A DNA stretch of 64,000 nt from Loktanella sp. PT4BL (lineage in GTDB: Bacteria > Pseudomonadota > Alphaproteobacteria > Rhodobacterales > Rhodobacteraceae). The position numbers and the translations under genes were made by a program. This document shows positions 51,087-59,252 of this stretch, piece by piece. The stretch covers positions 1-64,000 of the forward strand of contig NZ_QJJL01000002.1 in assembly GCF_003201935.1 (NCBI RefSeq). Direction: 5' to 3'. Under the pieces are notes generated by a model. It was not told the origin of the DNA, searched no databases, and saw only the letters and a list, made by a program, of their open reading frames with translations. Positions within the stretch are counted from its first letter, which is position 1, and the number at the start of each line of letters is the position of its first letter.

Positions 51087-51617
51087 CTATTCGTCGTCGC
51101 TCAGACCTGCTGCAGCATTGGCAATCGATGCATGTCCAGCCGCATCCATCACCAGCATTCCTTCGATTAACGTCAATGCATGCGGCGCGCCTTGCGCGCC
51201 AGCAGGGTGACGCTTGGCGATCCAATCCAGAAAAACCCGAATGATCTGATGCGCGGCCTCACGATGGGCGGCCCCGCCTTGGGCCGCCGCGGCGATGATA
51301 TCAAGCCAGACACGGTTGTAAGGTTGAAAGGCATCTGATCGCATGAGCTGCAAGACTTTGCGCAACAACTCTTCTTCCGTAGCATGCCGGGCAGGGGGCA
51401 TTGCCCCATCCAGCCCTGCCGCCATCCGAGCGGCGAGATATTCAAGTAACGCCGCGATCAACTGATCCTTACTGCCAAAGTGGTAGATGAGCATCCTGTC
51501 AGATGTGCCTGCTGCTGCTGCCAGCGGACGCAGGCTGGCCGTGTTAAGGCCATGCGCCAGTACATGATCAGCGAGGTCGGATAGAAGCGCGTCTTTATTT
51601 GGCTTGGTTCGGGCCAT
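51087..51617 (-). CDS. TetR/AcrR-family transcriptional regulator
   Basis: A 176-residue repressor. The N-terminal DNA-binding helix-turn-helix reads LADHVLAHGLNTASLRPLAA then AAGTSDRMLIYHFGSKDQLI, the TetR_N pattern, up to about residue 50. The C-terminal ligand-binding part is helical (VFLDWIAKRHPAGAQ). Divergently transcribed with a small membrane protein; a 37-bp inverted repeat, the likely operator, fills the gap. The usual arrangement implies it represses itself and the neighbour. The ligand is unknown. Confidence 0.92.
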   Translation of the reverse strand: MARTKPNKDALLSDLADHVLAHGLNTASLRPLAAAAGTSDRMLIYHFGSKDQLIAALLEYLAARMAAGLDGAMPPARHATEEELLRKVLQLMRSDAFQPYNRVWLDIIAAAAQGGAAHREAAHQIIRVFLDWIAKRHPAGAQGAPHALTLIEGMLVMDAAGHASIANAAAGLSDDE

Positions 51618-51629
51618 GTTTTTCCTTGA

Positions 51630-51666
51630 AGCAGTCGCTACATAAGACTATTATGTAGCGACTGCT
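51630..51666. promoter_or_regulatory. 37-bp inverted repeat between the TetR gene and its neighbour (operator)
   Basis: Perfect 16-bp arms (AGCAGTCGCTACATAA and its reverse complement) flank GACTA. The right half also contains a smaller dyad (GTAGC and GCTAC, 51655-51668). The position between a TetR gene and its divergent partner makes this the natural operator, perhaps for two dimers. Confidence 0.8.
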
Positions 51667-51705
51667 ACGCTGTCTGATATTCACTTGCTTAGAAAGAACA
51701 CTTCA

Positions 51706-52098
51706 ATGACCATGTTTCAAGTATTGCCCATCCTTGGCTACGCAGGATGTATCGGCGCAATCCTGATGATTGCCGTTGGGCGGTCAACCACTGCCGGATC
51801 GCAATGGCTGATCCCTGCAGCCACCGGCGCAGTATTTTTTATCTTTACACTCGTGACCTTGGCGCAGGACGGATTGATCCAGTTCTGGGTAAACCACACA
51901 ACTGATTTCGCAGGCAATCAAGTCTGGTTCGATCTGATCATCGCGGTGACGATTGGCTTTTACCTGATTGCACCTCGGGCAAAGGCAGTTGGTATGCCGC
52001 TGCTCCCGTGGTCCGTTGCGGTGTTCGCGACAGCCTGCATCGCATTGTTGCCTATGCTGGCAAGAGTATTGTGGCTGGAGCAGAAGAGCGCGCATTAG
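51706..52098 (+). CDS. Four-helix membrane protein controlled by the TetR regulator
   Basis: A 130-residue protein with four membrane helices (VLPILGYAGCIGAILMIAVG, WLIPAATGAVFFIFTLVTLA, VWFDLIIAVTIGFYLIA, LLPWSVAVFATACIALLPML). It has few charged residues within the membrane and a short basic end. I do not recognise a family. ATGs at 51706 and 51712 are both in frame. The divergent TetR repressor and shared 37-bp operator suggest it is induced by a small molecule, perhaps a toxic or lipophilic compound. It ends 17 bases before the IscA-type gene on the other strand. Confidence 0.8.
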   Translation: MTMFQVLPILGYAGCIGAILMIAVGRSTTAGSQWLIPAATGAVFFIFTLVTLAQDGLIQFWVNHTTDFAGNQVWFDLIIAVTIGFYLIAPRAKAVGMPLLPWSVAVFATACIALLPMLARVLWLEQKSAH

Positions 52099-52115
52099 CG
52101 CCCCAGTGATGCGAT

Positions 52116-52442
52116 CTACATCGAAAACGAAGTCCCGCAGCCGCAAGACGAGGTCGCGTTCGGATTGTTGATCACGAACCGCGCACCGATCAGCTCTTCG
52201 GTGAAATCAATCACTGCATCCGCCAGAAATGGCAGCGATACGGAATCGATGACGACTGTTTCGCCCTTGTCAGACAGAACCAGATCATCCTCTTTCGCCT
52301 CATCAAGGTCGATCTCGTACTGAAAGCCGGAACAACCGCCCCCTTCAACCGCGACACGCAGGGCCTTGCCTTGCGCGCTCGCGCCGATTTCGGCGAGGCG
52401 TTCAAATGCACGGGTGGTAACTTTGGGAGGGACGGTGAACAT
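52116..52442 (-). CDS. erpA: Iron-sulfur cluster insertion protein (IscA/ErpA type)
   Basis: An A-type carrier that transfers [Fe-S] clusters to target proteins. The 108 residues, from ATG 52442, form the HesB fold. The three conserved cysteines are Cys37 (EGGGCSGFQYE), Cys100 and Cys102 (SCGCGTSFS), as in all functional IscA/ErpA proteins. A GTG at 52445 would add one residue. The ErpA assignment rather than IscA is by overall pattern (NPNATSSCGCGTSF) and absence of an isc operon nearby. It is divergent from dgt across a 74-base gap. Confidence 0.92.
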   Translation of the reverse strand: MFTVPPKVTTRAFERLAEIGASAQGKALRVAVEGGGCSGFQYEIDLDEAKEDDLVLSDKGETVVIDSVSLPFLADAVIDFTEELIGARFVINNPNATSSCGCGTSFSM

Positions 52443-52516
52443 CACGGGGGCCTATCGGTTTGGGTGTACCTGTAATATAGGGATGACAGGCAAAAGCGAC
52501 AAGACAGGCAATTCAC

Positions 52517-53689
52517 ATGGCAGCGCCCTATGCGACAGACCCCGCCAATGCGCGCGGGCGGCTTTATCCTGAGGAAGAAAGTGCGTTCCGTTCGCCGTTT
52601 CAACGGGACCGTGACCGGATCATCCATTCCAGCGCCTTTCGGCGGCTCAAGCATAAAACCCAGGTCTTTATTGAGCACGAGGGCGATTATTTCCGCACCC
52701 GTCTGACCCATTCGATCGAGGTGGCGCAGGTGGCGCGCACCGTGGCGGCTGCCCTTGATCTGAACGTGGAGCTGACCGAGGCGGTCGCATTGGCTCATGA
52801 TCTGGGCCACACGCCGTTCGGGCATACCGGTGAAGAAGCACTTGATGCCTTGATGCAGCCCTATGGCGGCTTTGATCACAACGCGCAGGCGTTGCACATC
52901 GTGACCTCCCTCGAACGGCATTATGCGGAATGGGACGGGCTGAACCTGACGTGGGAAACGCTGGAAGGGATTGCCAAACACAACGGGCCGGTGGTGGGGC
53001 AGGTGCCTTATGCGCTGGCCGCCTATAACGCGCGGCACGATCTGGAGTTGCATACGCACGCCAGTGCCGAGGCACAGGCGGCAGCTTTGGCCGATGATAT
53101 CGCCTATAATAACCACGATCTGCATGACGGGTTGCGGGCAGAACTCTTCAGCACCGATGAACTTGCCGAACTGCCGATCCTGCGCGACTGTTTTGCGCGG
53201 GTGGATGCGAAATACCCAGACCTGAATTACTATCGCCGCCGGCATGAGGCGCTGCGGCGGTTCTTTGGTGTGCTGGTCGAGGATGTGATCGCCGTCAGCC
53301 GCCACAATCTGACGGAACTGGCCCCGGCGACAGTACATGATATTCGCCACGCAGGACGGATGATGGTCCAGTTTTCACCGGCGCTTTGGCAAGACCTGAA
53401 GGTGATCCGCGCCTTTTTGTTCACGCGGATGTACCGCGCCCCTGCGGTGGTGGAGATGCGGGTGGTGGTGACGCAGATGATCAACGATCTGTTCCCGTTT
53501 TTCATGGAGAACACCGACGAGTTGCCCAAACAATGGCGCAAGGACGTGGCGGATGCGCCTGACAGGACCGCACTGGCACGGATTGTCGCGGATTACATTG
53601 CCGGGATGACAGACCGCTTTGCCATTCAGGAACATAAGCGGCTGATCGGTGGCGAGGATATTCCACCCGGGGTGATTGACGGGAATTAG
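52517..53689 (+). CDS. dgt: Deoxyguanosinetriphosphate triphosphohydrolase-like protein
   Basis: An HD-domain enzyme that removes triphosphate from dNTPs, controlling pool size. The 390 residues match the dGTPase-like type 2 family. The metal ligands are His65 (RLTHSIEVAQ), His94-Asp95 (LAHDLGHTPFGHTGE) and a later Asp in DDIAYNNHDLHDG. The N-terminal part shows ESAFRSPFQRDRDRIIHSSA and FRRLKHKTQVF. All active-site residues are present. It is divergent from erpA and is followed by two stem-loops before argS, so argS probably has its own signals. Confidence 0.94.
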   Translation: MAAPYATDPANARGRLYPEEESAFRSPFQRDRDRIIHSSAFRRLKHKTQVFIEHEGDYFRTRLTHSIEVAQVARTVAAALDLNVELTEAVALAHDLGHTPFGHTGEEALDALMQPYGGFDHNAQALHIVTSLERHYAEWDGLNLTWETLEGIAKHNGPVVGQVPYALAAYNARHDLELHTHASAEAQAAALADDIAYNNHDLHDGLRAELFSTDELAELPILRDCFARVDAKYPDLNYYRRRHEALRRFFGVLVEDVIAVSRHNLTELAPATVHDIRHAGRMMVQFSPALWQDLKVIRAFLFTRMYRAPAVVEMRVVVTQMINDLFPFFMENTDELPKQWRKDVADAPDRTALARIVADYIAGMTDRFAIQEHKRLIGGEDIPPGVIDGN

Positions 53690-53694
53690 AGGGG

Positions 53695-53741
53695 CCAAAT
53701 CCTTTGAAGGTTTTGGAGGCAGACTTTTGACAAAAGTCTGC
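53695..53741 (+). terminator. Double hairpin between dgt and argS
   Basis: Two adjacent dyads: CCAAATCCTT with AAGGTTTTGG (53695-53716, one A-bulge/wobble) and a perfect hairpin with 10-bp arms, GCAGACTTTT and AAAAGTCTGC, around GAC (53719-53741). The second is followed by TTGCC only, so it is a weak classical terminator. I have the impression this pair recurs between genes in related genomes. Confidence 0.5.
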
Positions 53742-53797
53742 TTGCCCTGCGCTATCGGGGTGGTAAACCCCAGTCAAACAAAGCTGTTGGATGACCC

Positions 53798-55537
53798 ATG
53801 AACCTTTTTGCTGATATTCGCACCCGTGTGCTGGCCTGTCTGGACCAATTGGTCGCAGAAGGCACGCTGCCCGATGGCCTCTCGACCGCTGTTGTCTCGG
53901 TCGAGCCGCCGCGCGATGCGGCCCATGGTGATATGGCAACGAATGCGGCGATGGTCTTGGCAAAACCTGCCAAAATGAACCCGCGGGTGATCGCGGATGC
54001 GCTGGCGGCAAAGCTGCTGGACGATCCGCAAATCGCGGTGGCGGAAGTGGCGGGGCCTGGGTTCCTGAATATGCGGCTTGTGCCTGACGTGTGGCAAGGT
54101 GTGATCAAGACCGTGCTGAGCGATCCGTCCTACGGGCAATCCACGCTGGGCCAAGGCCAGAAAATGATGGTGGAATATGTGTCCGCCAACCCCACCGGGC
54201 CTTTGCACGTCGGCCACACGCGGGGGGCTGTCTTTGGTGACGCGCTGGCGCGTCTGCTCGATTATGCGGGCTATGATGTCACCAAAGAATATTACATCAA
54301 CGATGGCGGCGCGCAGGTCGATGTGCTCGCGCGGTCTGTCTATCTGCGCTATCTTGAGGCGCATGGCCAGGAGGTGGCGTTCGAGGATGGCACCTATCCG
54401 GGCGACTATCTGATCCCAGTCGGCCAGGCGCTGAAAGAAAAAGTCGGCGACGCCTTTGTCGGGCAGCCCGAGGATGTTTGGCTGGAAGAAATCCGTGAAT
54501 TCGCCACCGAAGCCATGATGGACCTGATCCGCGAGGATCTGGCCCAGCTTGGTGTGGTCATGGACAGCTTCTTTTCGGAAAAATCGCTCTATGGCACGGG
54601 GCTGATCGAAAAGGCGATTGCCGAACTCGACGCCAAGGGCCTGATCTATCGCGGCGTGCTGGAACCCCCCAAAGGCAAAATGCCCGAGGATTGGGAGCCG
54701 CGCGAACAGACGCTCTTTAAATCCACTGCCCATGGCGACGATGTGGACCGGCCTGTGCAGAAATCCGACGGGTCATGGACCTATTTCGCGCCGGATATCG
54801 CGTACCATTATGACAAGGTGCAGCGCGGCTTTGATCAGTTGATCGACGTCTTTGGTGCCGACCATGGCGGCTACGTCAAGCGGATGAAGGCGGCTGTCTC
54901 GGCGCTGTCTGACGGGCGGGTGCCACTTGATGTGAAGCTGACGCAGCTTGTGAAGCTGTATAAAAACGGCGAACCCTTCAAAATGTCCAAGCGGGCAGGG
55001 ACCTTTGTGACCCTGCGCGATGTGGTCGATCAAGTCGGCCCCAATGTGACACGGTTCCATATGCTGACGCGAAAGAATGACGCGCCGCTGGATTTCGATT
55101 TCGACAAGGTGCTGGAGCAGTCCAAGGACAATCCGGTGTTCTACGTCAACTATGCCTATGCGCGGGTGAATTCCGCCGTGGCCAAGGCGGGGGCGTTCAC
55201 GGATGTCTCAGATGCCGCATTGGCAGGGGTCGATCTCTCCGGTCTGACCCATGAGGCGGAGCTCACTCTGATCAAGAAACTGGCCGAGTGGCCGCGTCTG
55301 GTAGAAATCGCCGCGCGCGGGCATGAGCCGCACCGGATCGCCTTTTACCTCTATGATCTGGCGTCGGATTTCCACGCGCTTTACCACCAAGGGAACGCGG
55401 ACGAGAGCCTGCGCTTTGTCCAAGAGGGTGACTCAGATACCACACAAGCGAAAATTGCCCTCATTCGGGCCGTAGCGATTGTTATTTTGCACGGTTTGGG
55501 TATTCTTGGCGTCACTCCGGCGGAAGAGATGCGTTAA
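53798..55537 (+). CDS. argS: Arginyl-tRNA synthetase
   Basis: Charges tRNA-Arg. The 579 residues are standard. The N-terminal Add-1 domain (1-100) recognises the tRNA. The class I catalytic motifs are HVGH (His137, Gly139, His140 in ANPTGPLHVGHTRGAVFGD) and KMSKR (FKMSKRAGTFV). The C-terminal anticodon-binding domain, with EAELTLIKKLAEWPRL and HEPHRIAFYLYDLASDFH, is complete. It is the first gene of a co-directional group with the SPOR protein, nagZ, scpA and scpB, although gaps allow internal promoters. Confidence 0.97.
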   Translation: MNLFADIRTRVLACLDQLVAEGTLPDGLSTAVVSVEPPRDAAHGDMATNAAMVLAKPAKMNPRVIADALAAKLLDDPQIAVAEVAGPGFLNMRLVPDVWQGVIKTVLSDPSYGQSTLGQGQKMMVEYVSANPTGPLHVGHTRGAVFGDALARLLDYAGYDVTKEYYINDGGAQVDVLARSVYLRYLEAHGQEVAFEDGTYPGDYLIPVGQALKEKVGDAFVGQPEDVWLEEIREFATEAMMDLIREDLAQLGVVMDSFFSEKSLYGTGLIEKAIAELDAKGLIYRGVLEPPKGKMPEDWEPREQTLFKSTAHGDDVDRPVQKSDGSWTYFAPDIAYHYDKVQRGFDQLIDVFGADHGGYVKRMKAAVSALSDGRVPLDVKLTQLVKLYKNGEPFKMSKRAGTFVTLRDVVDQVGPNVTRFHMLTRKNDAPLDFDFDKVLEQSKDNPVFYVNYAYARVNSAVAKAGAFTDVSDAALAGVDLSGLTHEAELTLIKKLAEWPRLVEIAARGHEPHRIAFYLYDLASDFHALYHQGNADESLRFVQEGDSDTTQAKIALIRAVAIVILHGLGILGVTPAEEMR

Positions 55538-55612
55538 CGCACAGACTGCCGGATCGAGCTGAAAATATTGACCCCGAAAAAACCACAAGGTCTGGGGCGC
55601 AGTGAGGCAGAG

Positions 55613-56542
55613 ATGGCAGTATACGATGACGGGTTCGCCCGGGCGGCACGTGAGCCGCGCTCAACCAATCTAGTCAACTTCGCAGGTGCGGCGTTTTCGC
55701 TGGCGCTGATCCTTGGCGTAAGCTTTTGGGGATACAAGCTGATTGTGCGTGATGTCAGCGGGATCCCCGTGGTGCGCGCCATGGAAGGCGATATGCGGGT
55801 TCTGCCCGACAACCCCGGTGGTGGCGTTGCCGCGCATACGGGGCTTTCGGTGAATGAAGTCGCCGCGATGGGCGAAGCGGGCGGTCCCGAGGATCGTTTG
55901 GTCCTGGCCCCGCGCACGGCGGGATTGTCACCCGAAGACCTTGACGTGCGACCAACACCGGAGGTTCTTTCTACCGTGTCGGCGGCGGTTGAAGACGTCC
56001 CCACAGCTTTTGAAGCCGAAATTGTCGCGGATGAGACCGTTGCCGCTGTTGCCCCGCTGGATGACGCCACAGCGCTTGCCGCGCAATTGGCAGCCCTGAG
56101 CACCGAACCGCCGATGGTCCCTGCAGAAGAGGCACAAGACCCAAATGTGATCCCGGCAAGCGTGCCCGGTGTCGCAATCTCGGTGCGTCCTGTGATCCGG
56201 CCTGCAAATATGCGTATTCCGGCACCGGTGGCTGCGGCAACACCTGTGCCTGCCAGTAGCGAAGTGGCCGTCACGACCGCAACCTTTCCTGCCGGTACCA
56301 ATCTTGTGCAGCTTGGCGCCTTCCCCAACCCCAGCCTTGCCGCAGCCGAATGGGACCGACTGCAATCACGCTTTGGCCAGTTGATGGGCGGGCGTGAGCG
56401 CGTCATTCAGGTCAGCAATCAAAGCAGTGCCACGTGGTACCGCCTGCGGGCCAGCGGGTTTGAAGACCGCGCCGAAGCCCGCCGCCTGTGTGCTGCCTTG
56501 CAGGCTGAAGGCGCGGAATGTATTGCCGTGGTGGTCAATTAA
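55613..56542 (+). CDS. SPOR-domain membrane protein
   Basis: A 309-residue division-associated protein that should bind denuded septal glycan. ATG 55613 is preferred (MAVYDDGFARAAREP); a TTG at 55568 is also in frame but weak. One membrane helix lies at about residues 20-42 (LVNFAGAAFSLALILGVSFWG). A long Ala/Pro-rich periplasmic linker runs to about 215. The C-terminal SPOR domain (about 225-305; LVQLGAFPNPSLAAAEWDRL, YRLRASGFEDRAEARRLCAA) is complete. It follows argS and precedes nagZ by six bases. Confidence 0.9.
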   Translation: MAVYDDGFARAAREPRSTNLVNFAGAAFSLALILGVSFWGYKLIVRDVSGIPVVRAMEGDMRVLPDNPGGGVAAHTGLSVNEVAAMGEAGGPEDRLVLAPRTAGLSPEDLDVRPTPEVLSTVSAAVEDVPTAFEAEIVADETVAAVAPLDDATALAAQLAALSTEPPMVPAEEAQDPNVIPASVPGVAISVRPVIRPANMRIPAPVAAATPVPASSEVAVTTATFPAGTNLVQLGAFPNPSLAAAEWDRLQSRFGQLMGGRERVIQVSNQSSATWYRLRASGFEDRAEARRLCAALQAEGAECIAVVVN

Positions 56543-56548
56543 GTGACG

Positions 56549-57532
56549 ATGAATGCAACGATTTTCGGCCCCGAGGGGCTGGAGATCACGGATTGGGAAC
56601 GCGGGTTTTTCCGCGAAGTCCAGCCGCTTGGCTTTATCCTTTTTGCGCGCAATATCGACAACCCTGACCAGCTGCGCCGCCTGACGCATAGTCTGCGCGA
56701 GGCCGTGCAACGCGATGCGATGATCCTGATTGACCAAGAGGGCGGGCGCGTCCAGCGGATGCGCAGCCCGCATTGGCGCGAATATCTGCCGGCCTTGGAC
56801 CAGATGTCACGCGCCAAAGATCCCTTCCGCGCCCATTGGGTCCGTAACCGGTTGATCGCGGCGGAACTGCATGATGTGGGGATTGATGCCAATTGCGCCC
56901 CCTTGGCGGATATCGCCGAAGAGGCAACGCATCCGGTCCTGAAGAACCGCCTCTACGGGTATGATGTACAGACAGTCGTTGATGCCTGCCGCGTCTGTGC
57001 GGACGCGCATCTGGCCGGTGGTGTGCTGCCGGTGCTGAAACATATCCCCGGATATGGGCGGGCGGCGGTGGATAGCCACAAGGACCTGCCGCGTGTGGAT
57101 GCGCCGCGGCCAGAATTGGACGCATGGGATTTCGCGCCATTTGCGGCGCTGTCCGATCTGCCGATGGGGATGACGGCGCATATCGTGTTCTCGGATATTG
57201 ACGCCGCCAACCCCGCCACAACATCCGCTAGAATGATGGAAGTGATCCGCAAGGACATCGGTTTCGATGGTCTTTTGATGACCGATGATCTGTCGATGGA
57301 GGCGCTCTCGGGAACGGTCGCGCAGCGTGCAGCGGCGAGTATCGCGGCGGGCTGTGATATTATCCTGCATTGCAACGGCAAGGCGGATGAAATGGCTGCT
57401 GTGGCACAGGCGTCGGGCGTCATGACGGACGCGGCCATAACCCGCGCAAATCGTGCTTTGGTATTGCGAAAAACACCTGAAAATATTGACATCGGGGCGC
57501 TGGAAGCGGAACTTGGCCGTCACTTAGGCTGA
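56549..57532 (+). CDS. nagZ: Beta-N-acetylhexosaminidase (peptidoglycan recycling)
   Basis: A family 3 glycosidase that removes GlcNAc from anhydro-muropeptides. The 327 residues are in the normal range. The catalytic loop is PGYGRAAVDSHKDLP, with the His-Asp pair in DSH, and the nucleophile Asp is in LMTDDLSMEALSG. DQEGGRVQRM is the N-terminal signature. ATG 56549 is one of two starts; GTG 56543, immediately after the upstream TAA, is equally possible. Placement after a SPOR-domain protein and before scpAB joins wall and chromosome genes. Confidence 0.93.
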   Translation: MNATIFGPEGLEITDWERGFFREVQPLGFILFARNIDNPDQLRRLTHSLREAVQRDAMILIDQEGGRVQRMRSPHWREYLPALDQMSRAKDPFRAHWVRNRLIAAELHDVGIDANCAPLADIAEEATHPVLKNRLYGYDVQTVVDACRVCADAHLAGGVLPVLKHIPGYGRAAVDSHKDLPRVDAPRPELDAWDFAPFAALSDLPMGMTAHIVFSDIDAANPATTSARMMEVIRKDIGFDGLLMTDDLSMEALSGTVAQRAAASIAAGCDIILHCNGKADEMAAVAQASGVMTDAAITRANRALVLRKTPENIDIGALEAELGRHLG

Positions 57533-57538
57533 GGGCAG

Positions 57539-58333
57539 ATGCAGGGCGAAGATTTCCAGGAAGACACGATCAGTGTCAGCGAGCGTGTCGCCGCTGAGGC
57601 CTTGATCGTTGATGTGGGCGCATTCGAGGGCCCGCTCGATCTGTTGCTGACGCTGTCACGCACACAGAAGGTGGACCTGCGCCAGATTTCCATTCTGGCT
57701 TTGGCCCAACAATATCTGGCCTTTGTGGAACAGGCCAAACGCCTGCGTCTGGAACTTGCCGCGGATTATCTGGTGATGGCGGCCTGGCTTGCCTTCCTCA
57801 AATCGCGGCTCTTGTTGCCGCCTGACCCCTCCGAGGAGGGGCCGTCCGGAGAGGAACTGGCGGCACATCTTGCGTTCCAGCTTGAACGGCTTGAGGCGAT
57901 GCGTAATGCCGCCGCCCAACTGATGGCGCGCGACCAGCTGGGCCGCGATTTCTTTGCCCGCGGGATCACCGAAGACGTGCAGCGCGTGCGCCGCGTGACC
58001 TATACCGCCACACTTCTGGACCTGATGCAGGGGTACGCCCGGATCCGCACCCGCGATGATTTCCGCCCCTTTGTGATGGACCGTCAGCATGTGATGACGA
58101 TGGAACAGGCGCTGGAGCGGATGCGGTCGCTGATCGGCTTTGCGGGCAACTGGACCGATATCGTCAGCTATCTGCCTGATGGCTGGGACGCCGACCCCCA
58201 ACGCCGCCGGTCGACGACGGCGGCAACTTTCGCGGCCTCGCTCGAATTGGCCAAGGAAGGCAAAATAGAAATCCGGCAGGGCGAGATGTTTGCCCCGATC
58301 GAAATCCGCAAGAAAGACCCGCGTGATGGCTAA
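57539..58333 (+). CDS. scpA: Segregation and condensation protein A
   Basis: The kleisin subunit of the Smc-ScpAB condensin, which organises and segregates chromosomes. The 264 residues have the N-terminal Smc-head contact (VDVGAFEGPLDLLLTLSRTQ, VDLRQISILALAQQYLAFVE), the DYLVMAAWLAFLKSRLLLP helix and a C-terminal winged helix (VSYLPDGWDADPQRRRSTTA). It starts six bases after nagZ. Its last codons overlap scpB by eight bases. Smc itself is not in the window. Confidence 0.95.
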   Translation: MQGEDFQEDTISVSERVAAEALIVDVGAFEGPLDLLLTLSRTQKVDLRQISILALAQQYLAFVEQAKRLRLELAADYLVMAAWLAFLKSRLLLPPDPSEEGPSGEELAAHLAFQLERLEAMRNAAAQLMARDQLGRDFFARGITEDVQRVRRVTYTATLLDLMQGYARIRTRDDFRPFVMDRQHVMTMEQALERMRSLIGFAGNWTDIVSYLPDGWDADPQRRRSTTAATFAASLELAKEGKIEIRQGEMFAPIEIRKKDPRDG

Positions 58334-58976
58334 GACAGAGACCCCCCGCAACGAAAGCCTCTTTGAAGCGCCGCCCATGGGCGAACAGGAGCGCATGGTC
58401 GAGGCGATCTTGTTTGCGACCGCTGATCCGGTGACGATCACGGAACTGACGGGCCGGATGCCGCATGGCTGTGACCCCGCCGAAGCGATTGCGCATCTGC
58501 GCAAACGCTATGAGGGTCGCGGGGTGAATGTGGTAAAGGTGGGTGATGCCTGGGCCATCCGCACGGCGGGTGATCTGGGCTTTCTGATGCAGAAAGAAAC
58601 GGTCGAGACGCGCAAACTCAGTCGTGCCGCGATCGAAACCTTGGCGATTGTGGCCTATCATCAGCCTGTGACGCGCGCCGAGATTGAAGAAATCCGTGGT
58701 GTCAGCGTCAGCCGTGGCACGATTGACCAGTTGATCGAACTGGAATGGATCCGCTTTGGCCGCCGAAAGATGACACCGGGGCGGCCTGTGACGTTTGTTG
58801 TCACTCAAGGGTTTCTGGATCACTTCGGTCTGGAAAACGCCCGTGACCTGCCAGGTTTGAAAGAACTGCGCTCTGCGGGCCTTCTGGAAAACCGTCCGCC
58901 ACCGGGTGCGCAGATCTTGGGCGAGACAGAAGACGCCGATGACGACGACAACCAGTCCGAATTATTTGAAGATTAA
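58326..58976 (+). CDS. scpB: Segregation and condensation protein B
   Basis: The dimeric winged-helix partner that stabilises the ScpA-Smc ring. The 216-residue protein starts at ATG 58326, inside the end of scpA, giving MAKTETPRNESLFE. The first winged helix is at MVEAILFATADPVTITELTG and the second at SRAAIETLAIVAYHQPVTRA. The SRGTIDQLIELEWIRFGRRK signature is intact. A C-terminal acidic tail (ETEDADDDDNQSELFED) is common in alphaproteobacteria. Overlapping starts suggest balanced ScpA:ScpB output. Confidence 0.95.
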   Translation: MAKTETPRNESLFEAPPMGEQERMVEAILFATADPVTITELTGRMPHGCDPAEAIAHLRKRYEGRGVNVVKVGDAWAIRTAGDLGFLMQKETVETRKLSRAAIETLAIVAYHQPVTRAEIEEIRGVSVSRGTIDQLIELEWIRFGRRKMTPGRPVTFVVTQGFLDHFGLENARDLPGLKELRSAGLLENRPPPGAQILGETEDADDDDNQSELFED

Positions 58977-59018
58977 TCCGCAAGCCTTACATGGCGTAGA
59001 GCAGATAGGGAGTCGCAG

Positions 59019-59219
59019 ATGAATGTGAACCAGTTGATCAATATGGGCATGCGGATTTTGATGCGCAAAGGCATGAGCAAGGGCGTGGCGCTGATGGCGA
59101 ACAAAGGCAAACGGCCCGAGGATATGACGCCAGAAGAACGCGCGCAGGCCAAGAACGCACAGCAGACCGCGCAAAAGGCGCAACGCGGGCTCAATGCCGC
59201 GCGGCGGTTTATGCGTTAG
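59019..59219 (+). CDS. Small basic protein of unknown function
   Basis: A 66-residue helical, basic protein beginning MNVNQLINMGMRILMRKGMS, an amphipathic stretch, with two later Lys/Arg-rich sections (NKGKRPEDMTPEERAQAKNA and QKAQRGLNAARRFMR). I recognise a similar short protein near scpB in other Rhodobacterales but know no function. It starts 42 bases after scpB with no clear Shine-Dalgarno. A palindromic repeat follows the stop by six bases. It could be membrane or nucleic-acid binding. Confidence 0.7.
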   Translation: MNVNQLINMGMRILMRKGMSKGVALMANKGKRPEDMTPEERAQAKNAQQTAQKAQRGLNAARRFMR

Positions 59220-59225
59220 CACGAG

Positions 59226-59246
59226 GTCCCGGATCAGGTCCGGGAC
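59226..59246. repeat. Palindromic repeat, intergenic copy
   Basis: GTCCCGGA and TCCGGGAC pair perfectly around TCAGG. The core CCCGGATCAGGTCCGGG is identical to the copy inside the PIN gene at 40959-40979; the outer pair shows a compensated change, so the stem is conserved rather than the exact sequence. It could also end the scpB transcript. Confidence 0.8.
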
Positions 59247-59252
59247 TGCGTA

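Noticed and set aside
55517..55537. Another copy of the CTCCGGCGG repeat at the end of argS
   Set aside because: Only about twelve bases match and they are ordinary codons for the final residues of ArgS.
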